Shown here: positions 33,894 to 42,015 of the stretch, piece by piece | Position numbering within the stretch: the stretch's first letter is position 1 | Layout: each line of letters opens with the position of its first letter | Virus record (IMG/VR): IMGVR_UViG_3300026097_001223 | Coordinates: 62,001-126,000 of that record | Length of the DNA: 64,000 bases | Source of the DNA: a virus | Reading direction: 5' to 3' (one strand) | The notes under the pieces: generated by a model | Database searches by the model: none | What the model saw: only the letters and a program-made list of their open reading frames with translations | Told to the model about the DNA's origin: nothing | Translations under genes and position numbers: made by a program

Positions 33894-35840
33894 ATGTTCT
33901 TAGCTGTACTCACTCTTGTTACTGCACTTACTATCAGTGCTGTGGCAATCTATTATTCAGTAGCAGGCTTGGTGGCTATATTTGCCGCGGCAGCAGTGCC
34001 TATTATTATCATGGGCGGCGCACTGGAAGTTGGCAAGCTTGTTACAGCAGTGTGGTTACACAAATACTGGAACAGAGCCAACTGGTGGCTTCGTACCTAT
34101 CTTGGCCTGTCAGTGATTATATTGATGTTTATCACTAGCATGGGTATTTTTGGTTTCTTGTCAAAGGCACACATCGAACAAACTGCTACAGCCGGCGAAG
34201 GTGTAGCACAAATTGAGCGCATTGACGAAGAGATTGCCAGACAGCGAGCTGTCATCGAGCGAGCAGAAATAAAAATACAAGATGTGCAAACGTCAGGCAC
34301 TGGTGCAGATGTGAATATCCAGGCACAGATTGACCGAGAACAAGCTCGCATTGACACAGCATATGATCGAATACAACCTGCAATTGATTCAACCAACCAG
34401 CAGTTAGAATCAGACAAAGAATTTTTCCTTGGACAATTACCTGAACTGGACGAAAAACTTGCTCGACTGGATGACATGAGCAATATAGACACCACTGACG
34501 AAGAAGCAGTTAAACGACTGCAAGCACTAGTAGGCGCCAGACCAGATGGTGCATACGGTGGAGGCACTGCAAGAGCAGTTAGAGATTATCGCGAAGGTTT
34601 ACAAGCAGATCGTGACAGCATATTTGCAAAAGTAGAGGAGCTGAAAGCCTCGGCTCAGGAAGAAATTGCAAGACTTCGTGGTAGAGCAGAAAGCGAAATT
34701 GACGACAGTAATGCATTAATTGCACGACTAAGGTCTCAGCTAGGACAAACCACTGGCGAAGACATTGGTGCTGTGATACAAGAGCAAAATCAACGCATCA
34801 GTCAAGCAAACTCAGAAATGGATCAACTGGTGGAAGAAAAATTCCAGCTTGAAGCAGAGTATCGCAAACTAGAAGCAGAAGTCGGTCCGATTAAATACAT
34901 TGCAGAGTTTATCTACGGCGACGAAGCAAACAAAAACATGCTGGAAGAAGCAGTTCGCTGGGTTATAATTGTTATTATATTTGTATTTGACCCGCTAGCT
35001 GTGCTACTGCTTATTGCAAGTCAGTATACATTTAATTGGACTAGACAAGATCGTGCATCCATCCGTGAGGAAATTACACCACAAGATTCAGAAGAGACTG
35101 GAGAGTCTGGAGCCAGCCAGTCACATTCCGGTGAATATCATGGAAACAATGAAGAAACAGAACCCGAGCTTGTATTATCAGACACAGATACCGATACTGG
35201 AGAGAGAGATACAGAAGTTGAGGACACGCACAGCTTATCAGACCAAGTGCATACTCAGCCGATTATCGTTTACCCGGAACCAGAAGAGTTAAACTCAGTT
35301 GAAATTGACGATCTTGATGATGAGCCGCATGTTGTTATGGTTTACGAAGAAACAGTTGTGGACAACAACGAGCCCAACGCAGACAAAGCCAAGTTTGCAA
35401 TACTGCCGGATCTCGAAGATGCAATTCAAGAAGCACGATTCGAGGACGATCCAAACTATAGCGATCTTGGCAACGGATATGTGCAGTACAATGGCAAAGT
35501 ATACGCCAAAGAAGCATTTAGTGTCAGCTTCAAGGACATTGTTGCACGACCAGACATAGATATAGATACAAATGTAGACTTTGGCACACGCTTCCCAGAG
35601 CAGCCCACAAAAGGCGATTTGTTTCTACGTGTAGATCATCTTCCTACTAAATTGTACAAGTACAACGGTGCAAAGTGGATAGAAGTAGACAAAGATCAAA
35701 ATACTAGTATTCTAAACGATGACTCATATATAGAGTTATTAATTGACAAACTAGCCGACGGTACCTATGAGCCAGACATGCTAAGTGACCACGAGCGAGA
35801 CATTGTAGAAAAATATTTAACAGACAAAGGAGAAAAATAA
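33894..35840 (+). CDS. Large membrane/coiled-coil protein with PG-binding-like insert (648 aa)
   Basis: A 648-residue protein. About three transmembrane helices lie in residues 1-90, a long coiled coil spans about 100-330, and a further transmembrane segment spans about 353-378 (VIIVIIFVFDPLAVLLLIA). Residues 205-235 (AVKRLQALVGARPDGAYGGG) match the PG_binding_1 motif of peptidoglycan-binding domains. The acidic tail (380-580) is rich in Glu/Asp/Thr, and a small C-terminal domain follows. Such proteins occur in T4-like marine phages with unknown function. Late, leaderless start (TAAATA-N5-ATG). It could span or brace the host envelope during lysis or virion release. Confidence 0.7.
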   Translation: MFLAVLTLVTALTISAVAIYYSVAGLVAIFAAAAVPIIIMGGALEVGKLVTAVWLHKYWNRANWWLRTYLGLSVIILMFITSMGIFGFLSKAHIEQTATAGEGVAQIERIDEEIARQRAVIERAEIKIQDVQTSGTGADVNIQAQIDREQARIDTAYDRIQPAIDSTNQQLESDKEFFLGQLPELDEKLARLDDMSNIDTTDEEAVKRLQALVGARPDGAYGGGTARAVRDYREGLQADRDSIFAKVEELKASAQEEIARLRGRAESEIDDSNALIARLRSQLGQTTGEDIGAVIQEQNQRISQANSEMDQLVEEKFQLEAEYRKLEAEVGPIKYIAEFIYGDEANKNMLEEAVRWVIIVIIFVFDPLAVLLLIASQYTFNWTRQDRASIREEITPQDSEETGESGASQSHSGEYHGNNEETEPELVLSDTDTDTGERDTEVEDTHSLSDQVHTQPIIVYPEPEELNSVEIDDLDDEPHVVMVYEETVVDNNEPNADKAKFAILPDLEDAIQEARFEDDPNYSDLGNGYVQYNGKVYAKEAFSVSFKDIVARPDIDIDTNVDFGTRFPEQPTKGDLFLRVDHLPTKLYKYNGAKWIEVDKDQNTSILNDDSYIELLIDKLADGTYEPDMLSDHERDIVEKYLTDKGEK

Positions 35841-35843
35841 ATT

Positions 35844-36056
35844 TTGATAAAAGGACGCACCGTTAGAGTTCACGACGATAACGTAGAAAAAGCAATTAGA
35901 AAATTAAAAAAGAAAGTCAGCAACGACGGTCGTCTTTGGGAAGTACGTCAGCGTGAGCAGTACGAAAAACCCAGTCATAAAAGAAAAATTGCAAAGCAGA
36001 AAGCACGTTCAAGACATCTCAAACAACTCGCTAAACAAAAAAATCAAACCTATTAA
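35844..36056 (+). CDS. rpsU: Phage-encoded ribosomal protein bS21
   Basis: A 70-residue basic protein with the bS21 pattern: a short strand, a helix (VEKAIRKLKKKV) and the signature EVRQREQYEKPSHKRKIAKQKARSRHLKQL. In host ribosomes bS21 sits near the anti-Shine-Dalgarno end of 16S rRNA and affects initiation. Phage copies are known in pelagiphages and other large phages and may bias ribosomes toward phage mRNAs. The start is a TTG at 35844, with AAAGGAG at 35826-35832 about 11 nt upstream. The previous gene ends 3 nt before. Confidence 0.88.
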   Translation: MIKGRTVRVHDDNVEKAIRKLKKKVSNDGRLWEVRQREQYEKPSHKRKIAKQKARSRHLKQLAKQKNQTY

Positions 36057-36089
36057 ACCTTTTTTCTTGAATAATCACTCAAGAAGCAT

Positions 36090-36097
36090 TATAAATA
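36090..36097 (+). promoter_or_regulatory. T4-consensus late promoter TATAAATA
   Basis: The exact T4 late sequence TATAAATA at 36090-36097, preceded by a CTTGA/TCAAG inverted repeat. It precedes hsp20 by 59 nt. Confidence 0.75.
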
Positions 36098-36102
36098 GTA
36101 GT

Positions 36103-36124
36103 GTAACGCCGAAAGTCGGGTTAC
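36103..36124 (+). other. 5' UTR hairpin upstream of hsp20
   Basis: GTAAC-g-CCGA (36103-36112), AAG loop, TCGG-GTTAC (36116-36124). It is a nine-base-pair stem with one bulged G in the leader of the small heat-shock gene. The hairpin does not include the ribosome binding site, so a thermosensor role is only speculation; mRNA stabilisation is equally possible. Confidence 0.5.
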
Positions 36125-36156
36125 AAAGTCATTCTTGCTAAACAAAGGAGAAAATT

Positions 36157-36597
36157 ATGACACGTACACTTACAAGCACAGATCTAGCCCCATTTTATCG
36201 TAATGCGATCGGTATCGACAGTTTGTTTGATAGACTAGATCACCTAAACCGAGTCAGCGAAGGCTCGACTAACTATCCGCCCTACAATGTTATCAAGCAC
36301 AGTGAAGATGAGTACAGTATTGAAGTTGCTGTAGCAGGGTTTGCCGAAGGAGAAGTTGATATCAGTTTCAAGGACGGACAAGTGGTCATTGAAGGGAACA
36401 AAACTGATGAAGAATCTGCAGCAGAATACCTGCATAAAGGTATCAGCGGTCGAAAGTTTGTTCGCACATTTCAATTGGCTGAATACATTGAAGTCAAGTC
36501 AGCGACCATGGAAAACGGTATTCTTACTGTGTCGTTAGTACGACTTCTGCCAGAACGTCTACAACCTAAAAAGATTGAGATTGTTCACAAGTCGTAA
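36157..36597 (+). CDS. hsp20: Small heat-shock protein Hsp20
   Basis: A 146-residue alpha-crystallin-type chaperone. The central ACD is visible in YSIEVAVAGFAEGEVDISFKD and VVIEGNKTDEE, and its end in FQLAEYIEVKSATMENGILTVSL; the I/V-x-I/V-like C-terminal tail (PKKIEIVHKS) follows. Phage Hsp20 proteins are common in cyanophages and T4-like marine phages and are thought to hold unfolded virion proteins. It has a strong AAAGGAG ribosome binding site and the TATAAATA promoter at 36090, giving late expression. Confidence 0.92.
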   Translation: MTRTLTSTDLAPFYRNAIGIDSLFDRLDHLNRVSEGSTNYPPYNVIKHSEDEYSIEVAVAGFAEGEVDISFKDGQVVIEGNKTDEESAAEYLHKGISGRKFVRTFQLAEYIEVKSATMENGILTVSLVRLLPERLQPKKIEIVHKS

Positions 36598-36605
36598 CTT
36601 TTTGT

Positions 36606-36637
36606 TAAATACATGTAGCGGTCACATGGCCGCTACA
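36606..36637 (+). promoter_or_regulatory. TAAATA late element and 8-bp hairpin upstream of clpS
   Basis: TAAATA at 36606-36611, then a perfect hairpin TGTAGCGG (36614-36621) / CCGCTACA (36630-36637). The hairpin lacks a U tract and so is not a clear terminator. The clpS ribosome binding site TGAGGA follows. Confidence 0.5.
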
Positions 36638-36655
36638 CTTTGAGGAATCAAAAAA

Positions 36656-36964
36656 ATGCCAGCATCAGAAACAGAAAATCAATTAAAAAGTAAACTCAAG
36701 ATGCCACCGTTGTATCAAGTGATATACTTGAATGACAATGCAACCACTGTAGATTTTGTGATTGACAGTTTAATGGATCACTTTGGATACAGCAACGATA
36801 CAGCATTTGCATTAACTGACGAGATTCACAACAGCGGCAGTGCCACTGTTGCAGTAATGCCATACGAACTAGCAGAGCAAAAAGGTGTAGAAGTCACTAT
36901 ACAGGCTAGAGGCGCAGGATATCCTCTGCAAATTAAACTGGAACCAGACGAAGTTATAGCGTAA
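36656..36964 (+). CDS. clpS: ClpS-like adaptor protein
   Basis: A 102-residue protein with the ClpS fold pattern: YQVIYLNDNATTVDFVIDSL, then a helix (DTAFALTDEIHNSGSATV) and a terminal strand (VTIQARGAGYPLQIKLEPD). Cellular ClpS binds ClpA and delivers N-degron substrates. The typical ClpS VLlNDDxTTMEFV motif is matched well, with LNDN in place of LND(D/E). A phage copy could redirect ClpAP to host regulators. It follows Hsp20, so chaperone and proteolysis genes are clustered, and its last codons converge on the 36954 gene. Confidence 0.88.
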   Translation: MPASETENQLKSKLKMPPLYQVIYLNDNATTVDFVIDSLMDHFGYSNDTAFALTDEIHNSGSATVAVMPYELAEQKGVEVTIQARGAGYPLQIKLEPDEVIA

Positions 36965-37745
36965 CTACAATACGTTTAGGGTGGTACACAGACTTGGCAT
37001 GTCGGCTTGTGCGTTGGTTTCGGCAATTGTTAACAAATCGAATACCATGTTTAACAGTGTCAATGTCTCCGCCGTACTGGCCGAATATCCATGTATCCAC
37101 TTTTTCCACAGGTGCTTGTTTAATTAAACTTTTAAAAACACTGTTGCCCATGATAGATGAATTCATGCTTTCAGTGACATCTGGATCATGCTCTATCAAT
37201 TCATAAAGCGGTACTGTATGTGTAACAACAATTATTTTTTCAACTTGGTCCATTGAGTGCAAGCGTTCGAGAGTGTTGATTAGATATGTTGCATCGGCAA
37301 GTGCCAGTTCGCGAACTTCAGATGCATGTTCAGGGCCAAGATGGTTTTCTGCACACCACCACTGTTTTGCCTGCTGTGGATCTACATAAGGATCAAATGC
37401 AAAGTCCCACCAACCATTTGTTCCAACAATGGCAATTTGATTTGCAATCACAACATGATTTTGCAAATACACAAGATCATCGCTCTCTCCTAGGGAAGAT
37501 AACAAATCTTCGTAACTGTCGTCAATACTGTGCGGCAGTTCCACAATGTGTTCATCGTCGCCGTCGATGTAAAAAACAGTATCGTAGCACTGTTGTAGGT
37601 CTACTAAAAAGTCTACTACAGTATTTCGATCGTGACCGGCTCCGCCTGCAAAAATACAGTAGGGACTGGTTGCTATCATAGATAAATCTAAGTCAGGCCA
37701 AGACTCGATGAATGTATCGCTTATAATGTCAAATTGATATGGCAT
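36954..37745 (-). CDS. Calcineurin-like phosphoesterase, atypical motifs
   Basis: I start at the ATG at 37745 (263 residues), because the longer frame from 37832 runs over the start of the 37769 gene. Calcineurin-like motifs can be followed in order: FDIISDTFIESW, IFAGGAGHD, YIDGDDEH, VGTNGWWDF, VVTHTVP and IFGQYGG. Compared with the family (DxH, GDxx, GNHE, GHxH), GNHE is changed to GDDE and GHxH to GQYG. Metal binding may therefore be altered or lost. It overlaps clpS by 11 nt and is divergent from the 37769 gene. Confidence 0.68.
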   Translation of the reverse strand: MPYQFDIISDTFIESWPDLDLSMIATSPYCIFAGGAGHDRNTVVDFLVDLQQCYDTVFYIDGDDEHIVELPHSIDDSYEDLLSSLGESDDLVYLQNHVVIANQIAIVGTNGWWDFAFDPYVDPQQAKQWWCAENHLGPEHASEVRELALADATYLINTLERLHSMDQVEKIIVVTHTVPLYELIEHDPDVTESMNSSIMGNSVFKSLIKQAPVEKVDTWIFGQYGGDIDTVKHGIRFVNNCRNQRTSRHAKSVYHPKRIVVTL

Positions 37746-37768
37746 AGAACTATTTACAAGGAGATTAC

Positions 37769-38161
37769 ATGCACGTAATATTTGGAAAAGAAAAGGATCA
37801 ACTCGAAGAAAGTGATGTTGATATTGAAACACTCAAAACACAGTACAGTATAGTGCCGCTAGACCGTGTACGGTACAGTGACCAGGGAGAAGTTATTCAA
37901 AGTTGGTGTTTATTAAGTGGAGATAATACCAGCACTATGGAAGAAGCTCCTCATTTGCCTCGTTTAATTGAATTGCACGAAAACATGATGCAAAACTATT
38001 ACCGTCGAGAATGGAAGTTCTGCGAAGACGCAGCAGAAAATCTAAAAGGCAGGTTCGGCGGAGAGTTGGACAGCTTTTATCAACATTTTTTAAATCGTGT
38101 ACGCAACTACATAGACAACGAACCAGACGCAAACTGGGACGGAGTTATCAACAACTATTGA
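37769..38161 (+). CDS. Hypothetical protein (130 aa)
   Basis: A 130-residue acidic protein with an AAGGAG ribosome binding site, starting 23 nt from the divergent phosphoesterase. It has segments MHVIFGKEKDQLEES and RREWKFCEDAAENLKG, helical near the C-terminus. It resembles small conserved proteins of T4-like marine phages but has no assigned function. Its end overlaps the convergent glycosyltransferase-like gene by 7 nt. Confidence 0.72.
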   Translation: MHVIFGKEKDQLEESDVDIETLKTQYSIVPLDRVRYSDQGEVIQSWCLLSGDNTSTMEEAPHLPRLIELHENMMQNYYRREWKFCEDAAENLKGRFGGELDSFYQHFLNRVRNYIDNEPDANWDGVINNY

Positions 38162-39372
38162 TACCACAGCAGTGGATTTGTCGGAATGTAATTTTTACAC
38201 AGATCCGCTGCTGTTGACAGTGGCACAGGATCATGATTGCTTACGCTCAAATTTAGCTGGCTTTTGTCAAAGCAAGGTAGTTGTCTTTTAGACCAAGCTG
38301 AATGACTAGCAGCTCGCAAATTTTGATTCAGCTCATTGGTTACAGTTTCTAAAAATTCAGTGCTGAAAAAACGTCTTTTGTTGTATTCAGCTACAGCAAA
38401 GATGTTGTCGCTGTGACGCATAATGTTGCTGTTCTTTGCCTGCTCCATGGCGTTTACAATTGCACTCATTCTCATCACTGGATCTTCAATTTCATCATAG
38501 CCTTCGTCAATCCATCGTCCAAATGTTTGAAACCCATAGTCTCTGAGAACTTGCAAACTGCCGGGCCCGGCCATGAGAATAAACGGCTGACAACACGCAA
38601 TTGGTCTTAGTATTTTTTCTGTAAGCATTATTCGCTTTTGATCGGCTACAGTTTCTAGCACAACATCAAACAAACTGGATCTAACATCACTAGCACAGTA
38701 TGTGGCACTGCCAGCAGATTCTGCTGTGTTCGGTTCAAACGCAAATTCTGCAGAACTATACTTGCTATAGTGAGTGTCGCTGTCATATGGATTAAACCTT
38801 GTTCTAGTGCTAGAACACACAGCACTGTTGTTTAACAGTTCTAAAAACTTCAGTCTATACTGTCTGGATCCGGTCCAAGCTCTGCAATACACATTGAACA
38901 AATATTTTATTCTTCTCGGCTGTTTAACCACGGATGGATCTACTTCAGCATATCGATACCAATCTCGAGCAATCACAGCATGACTCCACCAATATGCAGT
39001 GCTGAATCTTTTGCGATACTGTTCTACTTGGTCACTGTTTATTTCACTGTGCAATAGTATTTTCTTTTTGTAAATGTTTGCCCAGGTATCAAAATCCAAA
39101 TTACATTCTTGCAAATAAACATGCAAGGCAGGGTCAAAATTTTCATGTAGGTAATCTTGCTGTGCATCTGCACTATACCAGTCAAATTGGAGAGGTTCCT
39201 GGTCGTGACAAATCACAATTGGCTTTATAATTGTATCATAGGGTTGCAAATCACGCAAAGGCCATAAATTGCTTTGATTTTTGGACCCATGCGGATAAAA
39301 ACGATAAATTAAAGCATTACCGTCGAATTGGTCGTCTATGTAATGATACAAACTGTCAAGAGGAATTGTCAT
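38155..39372 (-). CDS. Glycosyltransferase-like protein, family member 2 of 3
   Basis: A 405-residue minus-strand protein sharing the C-terminal signature of the 10284 and 57740 products: LTEKILRPIACCQPFILMAG, then YGFQTF and a DEGYD-x(n)-R segment. The N-terminal half contains CHDQEPLQFDW and an arginine-rich central segment. Glycosyltransferase is the best guess, but catalytic residues cannot be confirmed. Its ATG is one base from the divergent GTG of the sugar dehydrogenase (CAT-T-GTG), which suggests co-acquisition as a carbohydrate module. Confidence 0.68.
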   Translation of the reverse strand: MTIPLDSLYHYIDDQFDGNALIYRFYPHGSKNQSNLWPLRDLQPYDTIIKPIVICHDQEPLQFDWYSADAQQDYLHENFDPALHVYLQECNLDFDTWANIYKKKILLHSEINSDQVEQYRKRFSTAYWWSHAVIARDWYRYAEVDPSVVKQPRRIKYLFNVYCRAWTGSRQYRLKFLELLNNSAVCSSTRTRFNPYDSDTHYSKYSSAEFAFEPNTAESAGSATYCASDVRSSLFDVVLETVADQKRIMLTEKILRPIACCQPFILMAGPGSLQVLRDYGFQTFGRWIDEGYDEIEDPVMRMSAIVNAMEQAKNSNIMRHSDNIFAVAEYNKRRFFSTEFLETVTNELNQNLRAASHSAWSKRQLPCFDKSQLNLSVSNHDPVPLSTAADLCKNYIPTNPLLWYQ

Positions 39373-39373
39373 T

Positions 39374-40612
39374 GTGAATATTGGTTTTATTGGTCTCGGT
39401 AAACTAGGCCTAGATTGCGCAGAAGTGTTTGCACAACACTACGAAACACGTGGATATGATATCGCACCACGTACAAGCGATACAGTTATTGTATGCGAGA
39501 TTGACGAAGTAGTCAATAAAAGTGACTGGATATTTATCGCTGTTCCAACTCCCCACGAAGAAGGTTACGACGGCAGTGTGCCCAGCTCGCACATGGAACC
39601 AAAAGACTTTGGACATGATGCTGTAATCAGTGCTATTGATGCAGTTAACAAGCATGCAAACAGTGCAAAAAACATCGTGCTTATCAGTACAGTGTTGCCA
39701 GGAACCACGAGACGCAAATTTGCTAGCCGATTAAACAGTGATCACACATTCTTGTATAATCCCTACTTGATTGCAATGGGCAGTGTGAAATGGGACATGA
39801 CCAATCCAGAAATGGTAATGATTGGCAGCGAATCAGGCGATGATCCAGCAATGCACTCATTGATTGAAATCTACAAAAAAATGATGACAAACGATCCTCG
39901 TTATGTAACAGGCACCTGGGACGAGTGCGAAGCAATTAAAATTTTCTATAACACGTTTATTAGTGCCAAAGTCGGACTTGCTAACATGATTCAGGACTTT
40001 GCATTACGCATTGGCAATATTGATGTTGACGTAGTAACTGACGCACTCGCTAACAGTACCATGCGTATCATGGGACCAAAGTACATGACAGCAGGCATGG
40101 GCGATGCTGGTGCTTGTCATCCTCGTGACAATATTGCCCTGCGTTGGTTAGCAGAAAAATATGACATTGGTTACGATTTATTTGACACAATTATGCATGC
40201 TCGCGAGATACAGGCAAAGAACCTAGCTGAATATCTCATTGACATGCGTAAAGGCGACATGCCTATTGTTATCCATGGCAAGGCGTATAAACCAGATGTA
40301 GAATACTGCATCGGTAGCTACAGCACATTGATAGGTTATTATGTAGAGCAAGCTGGTGTTGATGTTGTGTATGTTGATCCTCTGGCCGACGACACAGAAA
40401 ATGTTGTTGACAGCGTGAACGAGCCTTGTGTGGTATTACTAGCACACAACAGAGGTATTACCTATGGGTATACTGGCACAGAAGACGAAGATCCTTTCTA
40501 CTTCGACATTCCAGCTGGTAGTATTATTGTGGATCCTTGGAGAAAAACTCCGTTAGACTTTAACAGCAACTATGAAGTGATCCATTATGGTAACACACGA
40601 CCAAATTATTGA
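39374..40612 (+). CDS. UDP-glucose/GDP-mannose dehydrogenase family protein
   Basis: A 412-residue nucleotide-sugar dehydrogenase, which would oxidise a sugar nucleotide twice to a uronic acid with NAD+. The N-terminal Rossmann motif is GLGKLG (7-12), followed by IFIAVPTP, then the hinge STVLPGTT. The catalytic Cys is C248 in GACHPRDN, and the C-terminal domain contains HGKAYKPDV. The GTG start with an AGAGGA ribosome binding site lies between divergent genes. It could make uronic-acid sugars for virion or host-surface glycans, together with the glycosyltransferase-like gene next door. Confidence 0.88.
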   Translation: MNIGFIGLGKLGLDCAEVFAQHYETRGYDIAPRTSDTVIVCEIDEVVNKSDWIFIAVPTPHEEGYDGSVPSSHMEPKDFGHDAVISAIDAVNKHANSAKNIVLISTVLPGTTRRKFASRLNSDHTFLYNPYLIAMGSVKWDMTNPEMVMIGSESGDDPAMHSLIEIYKKMMTNDPRYVTGTWDECEAIKIFYNTFISAKVGLANMIQDFALRIGNIDVDVVTDALANSTMRIMGPKYMTAGMGDAGACHPRDNIALRWLAEKYDIGYDLFDTIMHAREIQAKNLAEYLIDMRKGDMPIVIHGKAYKPDVEYCIGSYSTLIGYYVEQAGVDVVYVDPLADDTENVVDSVNEPCVVLLAHNRGITYGYTGTEDEDPFYFDIPAGSIIVDPWRKTPLDFNSNYEVIHYGNTRPNY

Positions 40613-41102
40613 TCCTTGGTGGACTCTAGCAGACCTAGAGTCCTTGGATTACATCAATGAACCTTTCAATGATGCAGAGAGTCTTGCACGTTGGAGAAAG
40701 CTAGGATATACACAAACCAAGTTTACCGGTGACATGTATGACATGCGGAATCCAAAACCGTTGTGGATAGACGGATTCAAAGACTATTTTCCCTACGATC
40801 ATTTTAGTTGGAGCCTGTATAAAATGGGACCCGGCACCACTTTACCATGTCACGGTGACACCTACAAACGTTTCCGAAATCTACATGGCATAGAAGATTT
40901 AAACCGCATTGTACGCAGTGTAGTGTTTTTGGACGACTGGCAAAGCGGGCACTATTTTGAAATTGACAGTCAGCCATTGGTAAATTGGTATAAAGGACAA
41001 ATTGTTACCTGGACAGGGGACACACTTCATCTAGCTGCTAACGTTGGCATGACTCCTAGATACACTCTTCAGCTTACAGGTGTGCGAAATGAAACTGCCT
41101 AA
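40587..41102 (+). CDS. 2OG-Fe(II) oxygenase/aspartyl-hydroxylase-like protein
   Basis: A 171-residue double-stranded beta-helix protein. Iron ligands are H89-x-D91 (PCHGD) and H148 (GDTLHLAAN), and R158 fits the 2-oxoglutarate-binding arginine. The order resembles aspartyl/asparaginyl beta-hydroxylase-like cupins. It overlaps the sugar dehydrogenase by 26 nt and the amidinotransferase by 14 nt, so the three form one coupled module. Its substrate may be a peptide or a small molecule. Confidence 0.72.
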   Translation: MVTHDQIIDPWWTLADLESLDYINEPFNDAESLARWRKLGYTQTKFTGDMYDMRNPKPLWIDGFKDYFPYDHFSWSLYKMGPGTTLPCHGDTYKRFRNLHGIEDLNRIVRSVVFLDDWQSGHYFEIDSQPLVNWYKGQIVTWTGDTLHLAANVGMTPRYTLQLTGVRNETA

Positions 41103-42015
41103 GGTGTACTCAGCTAACGAATGGGCACCGCTGGAAAGCATTGTGGTAGGCAGTGCACTGGGTGCTTGTTGGCCCGATCAAGATCCTGTGTTTCAGTTGG
41201 AAAAAGATCGCACCCTGTGGAAAAAATCACCCTTGCCCAGCGGCCCAGTTGCACCTCATGTGATTGAAGAAAGTGAAGAAGACCTCGATGCTCTTGCTGA
41301 TATACTGGAAAAGCAAGGCGTAACAGTGCATAGGCCGCAACACCGGGACTTTGAAAAAACCAATGGCATGTACAATTATTGTCCTAGAGACCGACTGTTA
41401 GTAGCCGATGCAACAGTTGTAGACTGTGCCATGATGTACCCTAGTAGAGATCAAGAAATAGAAACATTAAGTCATGTTCTTGAAGATGTGCCAGTGATTA
41501 AAATGCCAAGAGATTCAGGCATGGTGTTGGATGCAGCAAACGTTTGTCGGTTAGGCGACACCTGGTTGTTCCTTGAAAGCAACAGTGGCAATCAAGCTGC
41601 ATATCAATGGTTATGCGAGCAGTTTCCAGAAAAAAACATTGAAAAAGTAAACTTTTATGCTGGTGTGCACATCGACAGTACTATTTGTGCTATTAGCGAT
41701 AGCACAGTGTTGGTTAACTCACAGCGTGTAAAGCTCGATCAGTTACCCGAAGCACTGTCTGATTGGAATATCATATGGGTCGATGATGTTGTAGCACAAG
41801 ACTTTTATGAATACCCTTATGCCAGCAAATGGATTGCTATGAATGTGTTAAGCGTTGACCCAGGTACAGTTGTGGTGGATCGCAAACAAGATCGCTTAAT
41901 AAATACATTAGAAAGAAATAATTTCACAGTGATCCCCCATGAGCTGAGACACAGTAGAACACTAGGCGGAGGGTTCCATTGTGTAACCCTGGACCTAAAG
42001 AGGCGACATGTCTGA
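41089..42015 (+). CDS. Amidinotransferase-family protein (glycine amidinotransferase-like)
   Basis: A 308-residue protein of the amidinotransferase/arginine-deiminase superfamily. Start ATG 41089 is preferred to GTG 41080. Conserved features: an N-terminal EWAPLESIVVGSA, the DAANVCRLGD segment, the catalytic-histidine motif GVHIDSTIC (H194) and the catalytic-cysteine motif GGGFHCVTLDLKR (C298). Enzymes of this group transfer the amidino group of arginine to amines, or deiminate it. An amidine-bearing sugar or amino acid would be a reason to lie next to a sugar dehydrogenase and oxygenase. Its end overlaps the tail-fibre start by 8 nt. Confidence 0.82.
   Translation: MKLPKVYSANEWAPLESIVVGSALGACWPDQDPVFQLEKDRTLWKKSPLPSGPVAPHVIEESEEDLDALADILEKQGVTVHRPQHRDFEKTNGMYNYCPRDRLLVADATVVDCAMMYPSRDQEIETLSHVLEDVPVIKMPRDSGMVLDAANVCRLGDTWLFLESNSGNQAAYQWLCEQFPEKNIEKVNFYAGVHIDSTICAISDSTVLVNSQRVKLDQLPEALSDWNIIWVDDVVAQDFYEYPYASKWIAMNVLSVDPGTVVVDRKQDRLINTLERNNFTVIPHELRHSRTLGGGFHCVTLDLKRRHV

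Noticed and set aside
34097-34567. 156-codon minus-strand ORF opposite the coiled-coil protein
   Set aside because: Serine-rich antisense of a Glu/Ala/Asp-rich coiled coil, a usual artefact.
41898-41908. TAAATA element inside the amidinotransferase gene
   Set aside because: Internal to a coding frame, far from any start; probably chance.
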